DNA of 64,000 nt, taken from the NCBI RefSeq assembly GCF_007970465.1, contig NZ_CP042429.1, positions 2,666,001 through 2,730,000 on the forward strand, read 5' to 3'. Below are positions 7,033 through 14,760 of the stretch, piece by piece (the stretch's first letter is position 1; the number at the start of each line of letters is the position of its first letter). The stretch is from Corynebacterium nuruki S6-4. Its GTDB lineage: Bacteria > Actinomycetota > Actinomycetes > Mycobacteriales > Mycobacteriaceae. Below the pieces are notes generated by a model. That model saw only the letters and a program-made list of their open reading frames with translations, did no database searches and was not told where the DNA came from. A program made the position numbers and the translations under genes.

Positions 7033-7718
7033 GCAGCATCATCAATTTCCCGGCAGCGTCGGATCCGATCCAGCTGGACTCCCAGCTTCCGGGAGGAGAA
7101 TGGGGGTTCGACAAGTTCGCGCCCGTCACTGAAGAAGGCGATGAGACCGCCGACCTGGCAGATGAGCCAATCGATCCTGCTGGTACCTGCGCGAGGATGG
7201 GTCTCACGCTCGGATCGTTTGTCGCCTTCGAGAGCTTCATCATGGAGATCGACGGATTCACGGTTGACTCTGTAGGGAACGAGCAAGTTGTGGTCAGTAT
7301 GGGGTGTGGAGGGGTCGCACTCGACTACCACCTCATCTGCCGGCCGGAGATCCTGGAACCGGTGACAACCTGGAAGTTCCGAGGTGCTACCGCGCCACAT
7401 CGTGTCGGGTCAATCATCCCTGACGAGGGCCAATGGCTGTACGTCATTCGGGATTCCCGGCAGGAGATCATCTACATCGGCATCAGCGTCAACGCTCCGA
7501 CCCGATGGACTCAACATCAGGCCGACAAGCCGTGGTTCGAGAAGGCGGCATTCTTCGAGCGGATCTGGTTCCCTACGCGGGACGCTGTCGAAGCTGCGGA
7601 GGAGTACCTGATCGGGATGTTCCGTCCGCCGTACAACACGGTCCACAACCCTGACAAGAGGCCGCGAAGGGCGTCGGGAGGTGTGGCTGGTGGGGAAGAT
7701 TCGGACAATCAAGCCTGA
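7029..7718 (+). CDS. GIY-YIG nuclease-domain protein
   Basis: 229 residues from ATG 7029. The C-terminal half reads WLYVIRDSRQEIIYIGISVN, then TRWTQHQADKPW and AAEEYLIGMFRPPYN, matching GIY-YIG spacing with LYV/YIG, Arg and Glu positions. The N-terminal 130 residues are acidic and unrelated to anything I recognise. It overlaps the replication gene by 29 bases. An HNH and a GIY-YIG gene in tandem suggest DNA processing or mobile-intron ancestry, but no intron is visible. Confidence 0.6.
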   Translation: MSSIINFPAASDPIQLDSQLPGGEWGFDKFAPVTEEGDETADLADEPIDPAGTCARMGLTLGSFVAFESFIMEIDGFTVDSVGNEQVVVSMGCGGVALDYHLICRPEILEPVTTWKFRGATAPHRVGSIIPDEGQWLYVIRDSRQEIIYIGISVNAPTRWTQHQADKPWFEKAAFFERIWFPTRDAVEAAEEYLIGMFRPPYNTVHNPDKRPRRASGGVAGGEDSDNQA

Positions 7719-8655
7719 GTTCTTCACTTCTCCCGACACTGAGAGTGCGTCGATGGAGGCGCGCCTGTTCTTCATCGCCATGTGGTGCTGGGCGGACGAC
7801 TACGGGGTGGGCGAGACGAACCTTCTCGGGCTCCGGGCGTTCGCCTTTCCCGAGGAAGATCCTTACCTCTGCAAGGAAGTTCATAGCCTCTGCAAGGAAG
7901 TTGCGGACGCGTACGGAGTGCGGTTCTACCGGGTCAACCGGAGGGCCTATTACCAGATCCTTACCTGGGACTCACATCAGAAGACGCAGCGAAGGGCGAA
8001 AGACAAGAACCCTCACTACGACGACCCGAACGCGCAGGCAGACGAAAGATTCCACGGCCAGCAAGGAACTTCAGAGCATGAGCAAGGAAGTTCAGAGCGC
8101 CTGCAAGGAAACTGCATAGACGGAAATGGAAATGGAAGGGGAAATGGAAACGGAAGGGGAACTACTTCGCCCCCCGACGCTCCGCGCCGGCCGGCGCGAG
8201 AGCCAGACCAATTCCCCGCCCTCTCGAAGCTGAAGAAGGCCAACGGCCGCTACGAGTACCCCACCCCATTCAAGGACTGGTGGCGCACCTACCCCAAGCA
8301 CAAGAACGGCTCCATGTCCGAGGCCTACACCGAATGGCAGAAGGCCGTGAAGGACATTGACCCAGACACGCTCCTGGACCTCACCGCCCGATTCGCGGCC
8401 AACCCCGGCGCCTCCGACGCGAACTTCATCCTCGACGCGGAGCGATGGCTGAAACGCCGAAAGTGGGAAACCGTCGAAGAGACCGACCACGAGGTAACCC
8501 CCCGGCATGAACCGTCCGACAACACGCCGGCCGCATGGGGGATGTCCCCCGAAGCGGCAGCGGAACTCGGACTCGACTGGGGCTCCCCGCCCCAGGGCGG
8601 CGTCGTTGACGCGGAGATCGTGGATATCAGCATCGAAAGGGAGATCGGCGCATGA
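7690..8655 (+). CDS. Phage replisome organizer / replication initiator
   Basis: GTG 7690 is preferred to 7681 because GGGAGGTG (7675-7682) sits 7 nt upstream and the product then begins MGKIRTIKPEFFTSPDTE, the classic start of actinophage replication proteins. Residues 1-100 form a winged-helix-like DNA-binding region. A low-complexity Gly/Asn linker (about 145-160) is encoded by purine repeats. The C-terminal part (FKDWWRTYPKHKNGSMSEAYTEWQKAV) is a helical domain of the replisome-organizer type. The gene contains an iteron array, so it probably carries its own origin as lambda O does. Confidence 0.75.
   Translation: MGKIRTIKPEFFTSPDTESASMEARLFFIAMWCWADDYGVGETNLLGLRAFAFPEEDPYLCKEVHSLCKEVADAYGVRFYRVNRRAYYQILTWDSHQKTQRRAKDKNPHYDDPNAQADERFHGQQGTSEHEQGSSERLQGNCIDGNGNGRGNGNGRGTTSPPDAPRRPAREPDQFPALSKLKKANGRYEYPTPFKDWWRTYPKHKNGSMSEAYTEWQKAVKDIDPDTLLDLTARFAANPGASDANFILDAERWLKRRKWETVEETDHEVTPRHEPSDNTPAAWGMSPEAAAELGLDWGSPPQGGVVDAEIVDISIEREIGA
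7871..8160 (+). other. Putative prophage replication origin (iterons + purine-rich tract)
   Basis: Five copies of GCAAGGAA lie at 7871, 7892, 8061, 8082 and 8103. Within each cluster spacing is exactly 21 bp (two helical turns), with the longer unit GCAAGGAAGTTCAGAGC. The two clusters are read in different codon phases (LCKEV versus QGTSE/QGSSE), so the DNA, not the protein, is conserved. A GGAAATGGAAAT-type purine-rich, AT-richer tract (8121-8160) follows, in the place of a DNA unwinding element. Confidence 0.65.
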
Positions 8656-9149
8656 GTTCATTCACCTGGACGGACATCGCGTCGATGATCCTCATCGAGG
8701 TGCGCAACACCTACAGCAACGGCCGGAAACCCGATGACAGCATCACCGAGTCGTGGGCGCGGGCGCTTGAACGGTCGAAGTGCGTGTACCCCGCCACCGC
8801 GTGGCGTGAGGCGGTCACCGCTTGGGCCTCCACGCACTCCGACCCGCCAACCCCGCACGACATCATCGTCACCGCGAAGTTGGTCGTGGCGCACTGGGAG
8901 ACGATCCCGGAGCAGCGTGACCACCTCAACGACTTCCGGCGCCAGAGATTGGCGGCGAAGTTCGGCTCCGCCTACGGCGCCCACGAATCCTTGCAGGAGG
9001 GCACCACGGGGCAGGTGGCGATCGGCCCGGGAGGGACGCCGGAGGGTGCCCGCAAGTTCATTCGTGAGGTCGAGGCCAGGGCACGCGCCCGGAAGATCGC
9101 AGAAGCAAATCAACTAGAGCCGGGAGATTCCCGGCAGGAAGGGGCCTGA
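8652..9149 (+). CDS. Phage protein, possible helicase loader
   Basis: 165 residues, four-base overlap with the replisome organizer. Helical with conserved-looking aromatic positions (SITESWARALERSKCVYPATAWREAVTAWASTH). Small proteins at this position in actinophages are replication accessory or helicase-loader-like proteins. I see no motif proving this, so the role is positional inference. The stop lies one base before the SSB start. Confidence 0.55.
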   Translation: MSSFTWTDIASMILIEVRNTYSNGRKPDDSITESWARALERSKCVYPATAWREAVTAWASTHSDPPTPHDIIVTAKLVVAHWETIPEQRDHLNDFRRQRLAAKFGSAYGAHESLQEGTTGQVAIGPGGTPEGARKFIREVEARARARKIAEANQLEPGDSRQEGA

Positions 9150-9150
9150 C

Positions 9151-9618
9151 ATGCGTGCAGAGCTCGAGAACGTGAAGGTATTTGTCCCGAAGCAGGGGCA
9201 GAATGCCGGTCAACCGGTGGTCATGAAGACCGCGAAGTCGTCCGGGAATCAGTACGCCGAGTTCACCGTGATGGAGTCCTCGTCGCGGAAGGACCAGAAC
9301 CAGCAGTGGGAGAACGGTCCGACGAAGTTCGTCCGGTGTCGGGTCCATGGCTACGCCGCGCAGGACGTGTACGCCGCGTTGATGGGCGGCACGGATCGGG
9401 TGAACGTGACCGGCGAGATGGAGCACTTCATCTGGCAGTCGCAGAACGGGCCGAAGGAGACCTGGGACATCGGGTTTGCGAGGGTGTCGCTGCCGGTGCC
9501 GAGGTCGCAGCAGGGCGGCGGGAACTTCGGCGGTCAGTCCCAGCAGCAGTCGGACGCGTGGAACTCGGCGCCGCAGTCGGGTGGTTTCCCGGGCGCCGAG
9601 CCGGAGCCGCCGTTCTGA
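9151..9618 (+). CDS. ssb: Single-stranded DNA-binding protein
   Basis: 155 residues. An OB-fold-like region spans about 1-118 (VKVFVPKQGQ..., YAEFTVMESSSRKDQ, FVRCRVHGYAAQDVY, RVNVTGEMEHFIW). It is followed by a Gln/Gly-rich linker and the acidic-hydrophobic tip EPEPPF, which recruits partner proteins in SSBs. It probably works with the Sak4-like ATPase at 5335. Confidence 0.75.
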   Translation: MRAELENVKVFVPKQGQNAGQPVVMKTAKSSGNQYAEFTVMESSSRKDQNQQWENGPTKFVRCRVHGYAAQDVYAALMGGTDRVNVTGEMEHFIWQSQNGPKETWDIGFARVSLPVPRSQQGGGNFGGQSQQQSDAWNSAPQSGGFPGAEPEPPF

Positions 9619-9682
9619 CGCCCTGATCCACCCTCTCCTACACAATCCCTCACCCAACCCCCCAACGTCGCTGTGCGGCCCT

Positions 9683-9708
9683 CCTGGGGGCCGTTACGGC
9701 CACCCAGG
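9683..9708 (+). terminator. Stem-loop between ssb and dut
   Basis: CCTGGGGGCCG (9683-9693), loop TTA, then CGGCCACCCAGG (9697-9708): an 11-bp stem with one bulged A. There is no T-tract, and a ribosome binding site (GAAAGGA) for dut follows. It may be a partial terminator or mRNA-processing element splitting the early operon. Confidence 0.45.
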
Positions 9709-9722
9709 AAAGGAACACCGCC

Positions 9723-10160
9723 ATGCGAATCCCCGCAACCATCACCCAACCCCACCTCCGACCCGACAAGGCACACCCCGGTGACGCCGGAATCGACCTC
9801 CGCGCTGCGGAAGCCGGAGTGCTCGAACCCGGGCGCCGGGCGCTGATCCCCACCGGCCTGAAACTCGCGCTCCCGCACGGGTGGGAAGCACAGGTCCGAC
9901 CCCGATCCGGCCTCGCACTCCACCACGGCATCACAGTCCTCAACAGTCCCGGCACCATCGATGCGGGCTATCACGGCGAGATCTGCGTCATCGCCATCAA
10001 CCTCGACCCCGAAACCCCGTGGGCGTGGGAGGAGGGCGACAGGATCGCGCAGTTGGTCATTAAGCAGGTGCCGCACAGTGTCCTCGACATCGGCGACGCC
10101 CTCCCGGACCGCACCAGCCGCGGCGTCAACGGCTTCGGGTCAACGGGGGTGTCGGCATGA
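9723..10160 (+). CDS. dut: dUTP diphosphatase
   Basis: 145 residues, homotrimeric dUTPase family (dUTP to dUMP and PPi), which keeps uracil out of phage DNA. All five motifs are visible: [36 protein letters not shown] and the C-terminal GVNGFGSTG. Length is normal. It is the first gene after the stem-loop at 9683 and overlaps the next gene by four bases. Confidence 0.93.
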   Translation: MRIPATITQPHLRPDKAHPGDAGIDLRAAEAGVLEPGRRALIPTGLKLALPHGWEAQVRPRSGLALHHGITVLNSPGTIDAGYHGEICVIAINLDPETPWAWEEGDRIAQLVIKQVPHSVLDIGDALPDRTSRGVNGFGSTGVSA

Positions 10161-10684
10161 CCGCCACAGACCCCTGGGACATTGCCGGCGCCGACGGCCC
10201 CACCATCGTCCGACACCTGAAAGACGAAGGCTGGCAGGGCAAGCAGATCGCCGCCGCCTGCGATGTCCGCGAGGGCACGATCAGCAACACTCTCACCGGC
10301 CGGAAGCAGTGCTCCCCGGAGACCACTCGCCGCCTGCAGAAACTCTGGTGCCGCACACACGGTCTGCCGGAGCCCGATGTGGACCCCCGGCCGGTACCCG
10401 CATGGCTGCTGGACGCGATGTGGGCGGTGGCGAAGGACACGCAACGCCGCATGTTCCCCTCCCTGCCCCGCGAGATCAGGAACGCATCACTCCTGGAAGC
10501 GGACCGCGCCCCGGTCGAACCGGTCGCGGACATCACCGGCCTGCCCCTGGCCCGCATCAAAACCCTGATGAGTGTCAGTCGGCATGACAGGGGTGCGGCA
10601 CCGCAGACAACACCGCAGGAGATCGACCTGATCTGCTGCCGACTGGGGGTCTTCAACCGCGACTACTACCGGATCCCGGCATGA
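10157..10684 (+). CDS. HTH DNA-binding protein, phage
   Basis: 175 residues. Two HTH-like segments are visible: [33 protein letters not shown] near the N-terminus and [19 protein letters not shown] near residue 120. Possibly a transcription regulator of middle or late genes; start and stop overlap its neighbours. Confidence 0.6.
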   Translation: MTATDPWDIAGADGPTIVRHLKDEGWQGKQIAAACDVREGTISNTLTGRKQCSPETTRRLQKLWCRTHGLPEPDVDPRPVPAWLLDAMWAVAKDTQRRMFPSLPREIRNASLLEADRAPVEPVADITGLPLARIKTLMSVSRHDRGAAPQTTPQEIDLICCRLGVFNRDYYRIPA

Positions 10685-10914
10685 GCACGGCTGGACAGCA
10701 ACAGCGTGCGCTGCATGAGTACCCGATGCCCGCCCGGTCGCAGGAGCAGGCGAGGCAGGACGCGTTCTGGATCACGAGTCGCCTGGGTGTGCCGGAAGCA
10801 TGCCGCAGGCTCGGGGTGAAACCACACCTCCTCGCCGGGATGTGCACCGGAATGCCGATCCCACCCAGGTGGCGGAGGTTCCTGCACACGGCGGTGGTGA
10901 TGCTCGGTGACTGA
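10681..10914 (+). CDS. Hypothetical phage protein, 77 aa
   Basis: Small basic protein with an HTH-like stretch (ITSRLGVPEACRRLGVKPHLLAGMCTG). Four-base overlap with the previous gene and eight-base overlap with the next. No family recognised. Confidence 0.55.
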   Translation: MSTAGQQQRALHEYPMPARSQEQARQDAFWITSRLGVPEACRRLGVKPHLLAGMCTGMPIPPRWRRFLHTAVVMLGD

Positions 10915-11182
10915 CCTGGTGCTGTTGCCGATGGATCGTCGTTGCCTGCTGGAGATCGCCCGCACGGGCACGACAGATCGCCCGTGGCTCGCCCGCGACC
11001 TCGTCGACAAGGGACTGGTGCTGCCCGCCTGCCACGACAAGCCCGGCCACGTCTGCACCGAGACCACGTGCGACGGCCATTGGCGCTGGGTGCTCACCGA
11101 CCAGGGCCGCACCATCGCCGCCCTCCTAGACCCCACCCTCGACGACTGGTCACTCACCGGCCAGATGGAGATACCCCTGTGA
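10907..11182 (+). CDS. Hypothetical phage protein, 91 aa
   Basis: GTG start at 10907 inside the end of the previous gene. The order CLLEIARTG..., LVLPACHDKPGHVCTETTCDGHWRWVLTDQG suggests a winged-helix-like fold with a Cys/His cluster possibly binding zinc. Ends four bases into rusA. Confidence 0.55.
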   Translation: MTDLVLLPMDRRCLLEIARTGTTDRPWLARDLVDKGLVLPACHDKPGHVCTETTCDGHWRWVLTDQGRTIAALLDPTLDDWSLTGQMEIPL

Positions 11183-11577
11183 CTCACTTCTTCGTGGAGG
11201 GAACCCCACGACCACAAGGCTCGAAAAGACCCGTAGGGCGCGGCAGAAGCATCGAAGCATCCAAGTACCTACCCGGCTGGCGAAAGGCCGTCACAGCGGC
11301 TGCTAGGGCCGCGCACGACGGCCCCCCGCTCGACGGGCCGGTCACCGTCACTGCTGTCTTCGTGTTCCCCCGGGCGAAAGCCCTGAAGGACAAACCCGCC
11401 CCACCGCACACCAGCGCCCCGGACGCTGACAAGACAGCCCGCGCCGTGGGCGATGCGCTCACGGCTGCCGAGGTGTTCCACGACGACGCCCAGATCAACA
11501 CCTGGCACATCCACAAGCGACGCGCCGAACCGGGGGAGACCCCGGGCGCGCACATCACGATCGAAAGGACCATCTAA
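11179..11577 (+). CDS. rusA: RusA-family Holliday junction resolvase
   Basis: 132 residues from GTG 11179, which overlaps the previous stop. The RusA pattern is clear: FFVEGTPRPQGSKRP at the N-terminus and the catalytic acidic cluster APDADKTARAVGDALTAAEVFHDDAQI, with the expected Asp residues and a Lys. RusA cuts Holliday junctions symmetrically and helps resolve phage recombination intermediates before packaging. Confidence 0.87.
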   Translation: MTHFFVEGTPRPQGSKRPVGRGRSIEASKYLPGWRKAVTAAARAAHDGPPLDGPVTVTAVFVFPRAKALKDKPAPPHTSAPDADKTARAVGDALTAAEVFHDDAQINTWHIHKRRAEPGETPGAHITIERTI

Positions 11578-11942
11578 TGCCCGCCTACTACGATTTCCCC
11601 GACAACGTGCAGGTCGCTGACATCAGCCTGCACCTCACCCCCGCCTCGGCCCAGGCCGTGCAGCACCTCGCCTGCTCTTCCCGCCTCGACGGCCGGAACA
11701 AGTCCGACACGGTCGACGGCCGGATCGAAGACCTCCGCAAGGCCATCCACTTCATCGAGATGGAGATCAACCGCCTGCAGCCCGACCCGGACCCGGAGCC
11801 GGCCGAGGAGTCGGACCCGGATGCGTTCCTCGCGTTCGACGCCGCCCTCGACGACCTCGCCGCCACCCCGGTCCCACTGCTGCCGCCCGCGCAGCTGGCC
11901 GCGGCCCTGTCGATCCTCGACATGCTGCGGGGTGAAGCATGA
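11577..11942 (+). CDS. Hypothetical phage protein, 121 aa
   Basis: ATG 11577 shares a base with the rusA stop. Central acidic proline-rich linker (QPDPDPEPAEESDPD) between two helical parts. No family recognised. Confidence 0.55.
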   Translation: MPAYYDFPDNVQVADISLHLTPASAQAVQHLACSSRLDGRNKSDTVDGRIEDLRKAIHFIEMEINRLQPDPDPEPAEESDPDAFLAFDAALDDLAATPVPLLPPAQLAAALSILDMLRGEA

Positions 11943-12172
11943 GCAGGAAGATCAGCCGCCCGCGCCGCAACATCACCTGCACCAGGTGCGGCCGGAAGAC
12001 GTCGACCACCTACCCGGCGGACCAGGGTGACCTGTGCCTGCCGTGTCGTGCCCGGGGGAAGAACCTCGCCACGAGCGTCCCGGACCGGACGACGCCCGGC
12101 CCTGTGCCGAAGATCGGCACCCGGTCGAAGCATGACCTCGACCAGTGGCTCGCGGACGGTGGTGCCGCATGA
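11939..12172 (+). CDS. Zinc-ribbon protein, 77 aa
   Basis: CTRCGRKTSTTYPADQGDLCLPC gives two CxxC knuckles, a four-Cys zinc ribbon, in an otherwise basic protein. ATGA overlaps at both ends. Likely nucleic-acid binding or a protein-interaction module; no named family. Confidence 0.6.
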   Translation: MSRKISRPRRNITCTRCGRKTSTTYPADQGDLCLPCRARGKNLATSVPDRTTPGPVPKIGTRSKHDLDQWLADGGAA

Positions 12173-12459
12173 GCACCCCGATGGACTTCGTGCACATCCC
12201 CGACCCGGTCCGTGACCGGATCCGCCGCATGGTGGACCGGGAGATCCGCATGGGGGAGGGGCACTGCTCCGGCGCCCACGTTGGGCCGGGGGTGCAGATC
12301 GTCGCCGCACAGACCCGCCTCACCGAATCCAAGGTCCAGTCGATCGTCTCCGGAAAGCGCCCCACCATGCAGGTCGATGATCTGGACCGCCTGATCCTCA
12401 CCCTCGGCATGCAAGGCGACGTGTCCCCGATGGATGGCGGGTGGGTGAACCATGCCTGA
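12169..12459 (+). CDS. HTH protein, XRE-like
   Basis: 96 residues from ATG 12169. The segment QIVAAQTRLTESKVQSIVSGKRPTMQVDDLDRLILTLGM is a clear helix-turn-helix followed by the usual DLDRLILTLG helix of XRE-type repressors. A small regulator inside the early operon; target unknown. Confidence 0.6.
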   Translation: MSTPMDFVHIPDPVRDRIRRMVDREIRMGEGHCSGAHVGPGVQIVAAQTRLTESKVQSIVSGKRPTMQVDDLDRLILTLGMQGDVSPMDGGWVNHA

Positions 12460-12622
12460 CCGCTACCACGACGGTGCCCTCCGGGACTGGGAGGTGACCC
12501 TGACGGTCACCGTCCCCGCCGCGACGAGTGAGGGCGCGATCCACAAGGCCATCGACACGCTCGGCATCGGCTACGGCGGCTACCTCGACGCCGCTGACGC
12601 GGTGGAAGCGAGGCCCGCATGA
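12452..12622 (+). CDS. Hypothetical small phage protein, 56 aa
   Basis: ATG 12452 to TGA 12620-12622, overlapping the previous gene by eight bases and the next by four. The product (WEVTLTVTVPAATSEGAIHK, DAADAVEARPA) looks like a short beta-alpha fold. The tight overlaps and in-register start support it as a real gene despite its length. Confidence 0.5.
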   Translation: MPDRYHDGALRDWEVTLTVTVPAATSEGAIHKAIDTLGIGYGGYLDAADAVEARPA

Positions 12623-12765
12623 GAATCCCCGAGCCGGGCGAGCCCCGCACCTGCCACTGCAAACGGTGCGATGAGACCGCGCCCGCCTGCGACACCTGCG
12701 GCATGGAAATGGCCGGCGACCCGTGGGAGGGCTACCACTGCCCCGACTGCGAGGAGACAGCATGA
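12619..12765 (+). CDS. Small zinc-finger protein, 48 aa
   Basis: ATG 12619, with Cys-rich sequence TCHCKRCDE, CDTCGMEM, HCPDCEE: three CxxC-like knuckles in 48 residues. Start and stop overlap both neighbours (ATGA). Probably a structural or nucleic-acid-binding zinc ribbon. Confidence 0.5.
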   Translation: MRIPEPGEPRTCHCKRCDETAPACDTCGMEMAGDPWEGYHCPDCEETA

Positions 12766-12809
12766 GCACCCGCTGGCTCACCGGACACAACCGAAAGGCA
12801 AAAGCATGA
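12762..12809 (+). CDS. Possible 15-residue peptide
   Basis: ATG 12762 to TGA overlaps the preceding stop and the following start by four bases each. It encodes MSTRWLTGHNRKAKA. It may exist only to carry translational coupling across the gap. Confidence 0.25.
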   Translation: MSTRWLTGHNRKAKA

Positions 12810-13012
12810 CCCGCACCATCGACAATCAGCCCGCCGTGCAGATCGGCTGGACTATCGCCACGATCTGGCCCGACCGCATCGACCAGAAGAACCTGCCCGA
12901 CCGCTCCGTCAAGACCCTCCGCAGGCACGTGCGCCGCCGGGCACGCCGCGGCGGCATCGTCACCGTCTGGGACCTCCTGGTCCGCGCCGACGGAAAGGTC
13001 GTGATCGCATGA
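12806..13012 (+). CDS. Hypothetical basic phage protein, 68 aa
   Basis: ATG 12806 follows GAAAGGCAAAAGC. Very basic centre (VKTLRRHVRRRARRGGIVTVWDLL) suggests nucleic acid binding. Four-base overlap with the next gene. Confidence 0.5.
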   Translation: MTRTIDNQPAVQIGWTIATIWPDRIDQKNLPDRSVKTLRRHVRRRARRGGIVTVWDLLVRADGKVVIA

Positions 13013-13407
13013 TCACCCCAGACCAGGCACAGACCCTCCTCGACGGAGCAACCCCCGGACCGTGGAAGAAGCGCCGCGACCGGGACGGGACGCCGATCGC
13101 CGTCGTCGTCTCCGCTGGCCCCACCGACCGGCACCACATCATGACCGCCGAACCTGCGTGCTCGGAGGAGCGGGCGCAGGCTGACACGGGCCTGATCGCC
13201 GCTGCCCCGGCCCTGGCGCAGACCATCGCCGGGATGAAGACCGAGTACGCGGTGCAGACCAAGGAGGGCAGTCTGACGCAGCTCTACTACGGGCGCGACC
13301 TCGTGTGGACCGACACCAAGCTCACCGCCGAGCAGGTCGCCCACGAGATCGGCGGCACCGTCGTCCGCCGGTACGTCACCGCCCCGGAGGTGGTCGACGG
13401 TGAGTGA
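13009..13407 (+). CDS. Hypothetical phage protein of the LLDGATPGPW type
   Basis: 132 residues. The motifs LLDGATPGPWKKRRDRDG and ADTGLIAAAPALAQTIAGM recur in many phage early-region proteins that resemble Ea22-like genes. No biochemical role is known to me. Starts in a four-base overlap and ends eight bases into the next gene. Confidence 0.6.
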   Translation: MITPDQAQTLLDGATPGPWKKRRDRDGTPIAVVVSAGPTDRHHIMTAEPACSEERAQADTGLIAAAPALAQTIAGMKTEYAVQTKEGSLTQLYYGRDLVWTDTKLTAEQVAHEIGGTVVRRYVTAPEVVDGE

Positions 13408-13594
13408 CCCGCAGATCATCCGCACCGTGGAGGAGCTGGAAGCCCTCGACCGTGGCGCTGTACTGATGGGCACTCCGTGGCACGGCATCTTTACTGCTCA
13501 CACCATCTCCGCCGACGACCTTCCCGCCGTGGTCGTCGCCACAGGCCCCCAGGTCCGCGCCGCCCGCCAAGCCCTCAAGGAGGCAACAGAATGA
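13400..13594 (+). CDS. Hypothetical phage protein, 64 aa
   Basis: GTG 13400 start. TVEELEALDRGAVLM is followed by a small beta-rich domain ending VAARQALKEATE-like. This pattern is seen in small phage proteins of the same neighbourhood. Unknown function. Confidence 0.5.
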   Translation: MSDPQIIRTVEELEALDRGAVLMGTPWHGIFTAHTISADDLPAVVVATGPQVRAARQALKEATE

Positions 13595-13806
13595 GCATCG
13601 TCACCGCACTGTTCGCACTCGGCCTTGCCCTCACCATCGCCGCCGGAATCACGACCTTCCTCGCCGTCATCAACTACCTGACGATGATGGAGTGCGGCGA
13701 CCGGGGGGATCGCCAACGGGCGGGGCGGTTCCTCGTCACCGTGGTCAGCATTCTCTGCGTCGGAGTGTTCCTGATCGGCCTGACCGCACAGGAGGCCACC
13801 GCATGA
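13591..13806 (+). CDS. Small membrane protein, 71 aa
   Basis: Two predicted transmembrane helices (VTALFALGLALTIAAGITTF and FLVTVVSILCVGVFLIGLTA) separated by a charged loop. Overlaps both neighbours. Position far from the lysis genes argues against a classical holin. Confidence 0.5.
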   Translation: MSIVTALFALGLALTIAAGITTFLAVINYLTMMECGDRGDRQRAGRFLVTVVSILCVGVFLIGLTAQEATA

Positions 13807-14090
13807 CCATCGCAGCCATGATCCTCGCCGCCGCCGCCATGGCCGGGTGCATCGTCCTCGGCGTGGTGGTGGACGTGCTGCGGCGTGATGTGCGCCGCCA
13901 CGAAGACCTCATCATCGAAACCGACGACCGGCACGACATCGGCATCGAAAACGACCAGCGGATTGAGTCCATCGTCCGCCGGGTCCACCCCGAGGTGATG
14001 CGCCCCGAATCGTGCTGCGGAGCGTGCCCGCCCGTTGCCCTGTCCGCCGCCCCGTCGCATGGTCGGACCCGTGGAGGTGGAGGAAGGTGA
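13803..14090 (+). CDS. Membrane-anchored hypothetical protein, 95 aa
   Basis: One N-terminal transmembrane segment (MILAAAAMAGCIVLGVVVDVL), then a charged helix and a Cys pair (ESCCGACPP). Last gene of the overlapping early operon. Confidence 0.5.
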   Translation: MTIAAMILAAAAMAGCIVLGVVVDVLRRDVRRHEDLIIETDDRHDIGIENDQRIESIVRRVHPEVMRPESCCGACPPVALSAAPSHGRTRGGGGR

Positions 14091-14343
14091 GTGCCTCAGT
14101 GTCTGCGGATTCTTGTGATCGAGGTTGGAACACAGGTCGATCGCGCCGAGCGTTGCGCGCACGGTTGGAAAGGTGTAACGTCGTTTCCTGGTTACAGTTT
14201 TCGATGCGTTAATCCCTCCCGATAGTCAAGGAGGAATCAAATTCGCGGAAGTTGTTTTAAGGATGCGATTTGATTCAATCTGAAACATTTCGGTCGACCC
14301 GGAGTACGGCGACTGCCTCTCCGCTCTCAAAGAAGGGAATGTT
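14091..14343 (+). promoter_or_regulatory. Long, AT-richer leader of the prophage cspA gene
   Basis: About 250 non-coding bases, clearly less GC-rich than the rest, precede cspA. It holds CAAATTCGC/GCGATTTG, which can form a hairpin, and an early AAGGAGGAATC. Long structured leaders are typical of cold-shock genes, whose mRNA folding controls translation. A GGAA-N-GTT arrangement (about 14166-14190) could be an alternative-sigma promoter; this is weak. Confidence 0.45.
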
Positions 14344-14547
14344 ATGATCAACGGCACCGTAAAGTGGTTTAACTCGGAAAAGGGATTTGGCTTCATTGCC
14401 CCCGACGACGGCGGCTCTGACGTTTTTGTCCACTACTCCGAGATTCAGGGCGGTGGATTCCGCAACCTCGAGGAAAACCAGAAGGTCACCTACGAGGTCG
14501 AGCAGGGCGACCGAGGCCCTGCTGCCGTCTCTGTAAACGCTGCGTAG
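14344..14547 (+). CDS. cspA: Cold-shock protein CspA, prophage-borne
   Basis: 67 residues, full-length cold-shock domain with RNP1 (KGFGFIAP) and RNP2 (DVFVHYSEI). It begins [17 protein letters not shown] and has the corynebacterial-type [26 protein letters not shown]. An RNA chaperone/antiterminator. The ribosome binding site AAAGAAGGGAA precedes ATG 14344. It stands between early and late phage genes with its own leader and terminator, the first of four stress-type genes. Confidence 0.93.
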   Translation: MINGTVKWFNSEKGFGFIAPDDGGSDVFVHYSEIQGGGFRNLEENQKVTYEVEQGDRGPAAVSVNAA

Positions 14548-14558
14548 TAGCACCCCCG

Positions 14559-14598
14559 AAAACCCCTGCCGATCCGCTCGTCGAACGGTGGGGGTTTT
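14559..14598 (+). terminator. Rho-independent terminator after cspA
   Basis: AAAACCCCTGCC (14559-14570) pairs with GGTGGGGGTTTT (14587-14598), ending in a T run, 12 bases after the cspA stop. Confidence 0.8.
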
Positions 14599-14760
14599 CT
14601 TGTGCTCGAAGCACCTCCCGCCATAGCCCCGCCACTGTGCCCAGATTCGCTGCAGTATGTAACACTTCGGTAACAGTTTGACCAGATGGCGGCGCCGAAC
14701 CAGCCGAGCTTCCTAGCATGGAAGGTGCTCTTAACCCACCTAGAAGAGAGGGGTCCAATC

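Noticed and set aside
14160-14195. Same palindrome as the fadD operator upstream of cspA (TGTAAC...GTTACA)
   Set aside because: The half-sites are present but the spacing differs (10 bases between TGTAAC and GTTACA instead of 4), so a shared regulator is not supported.
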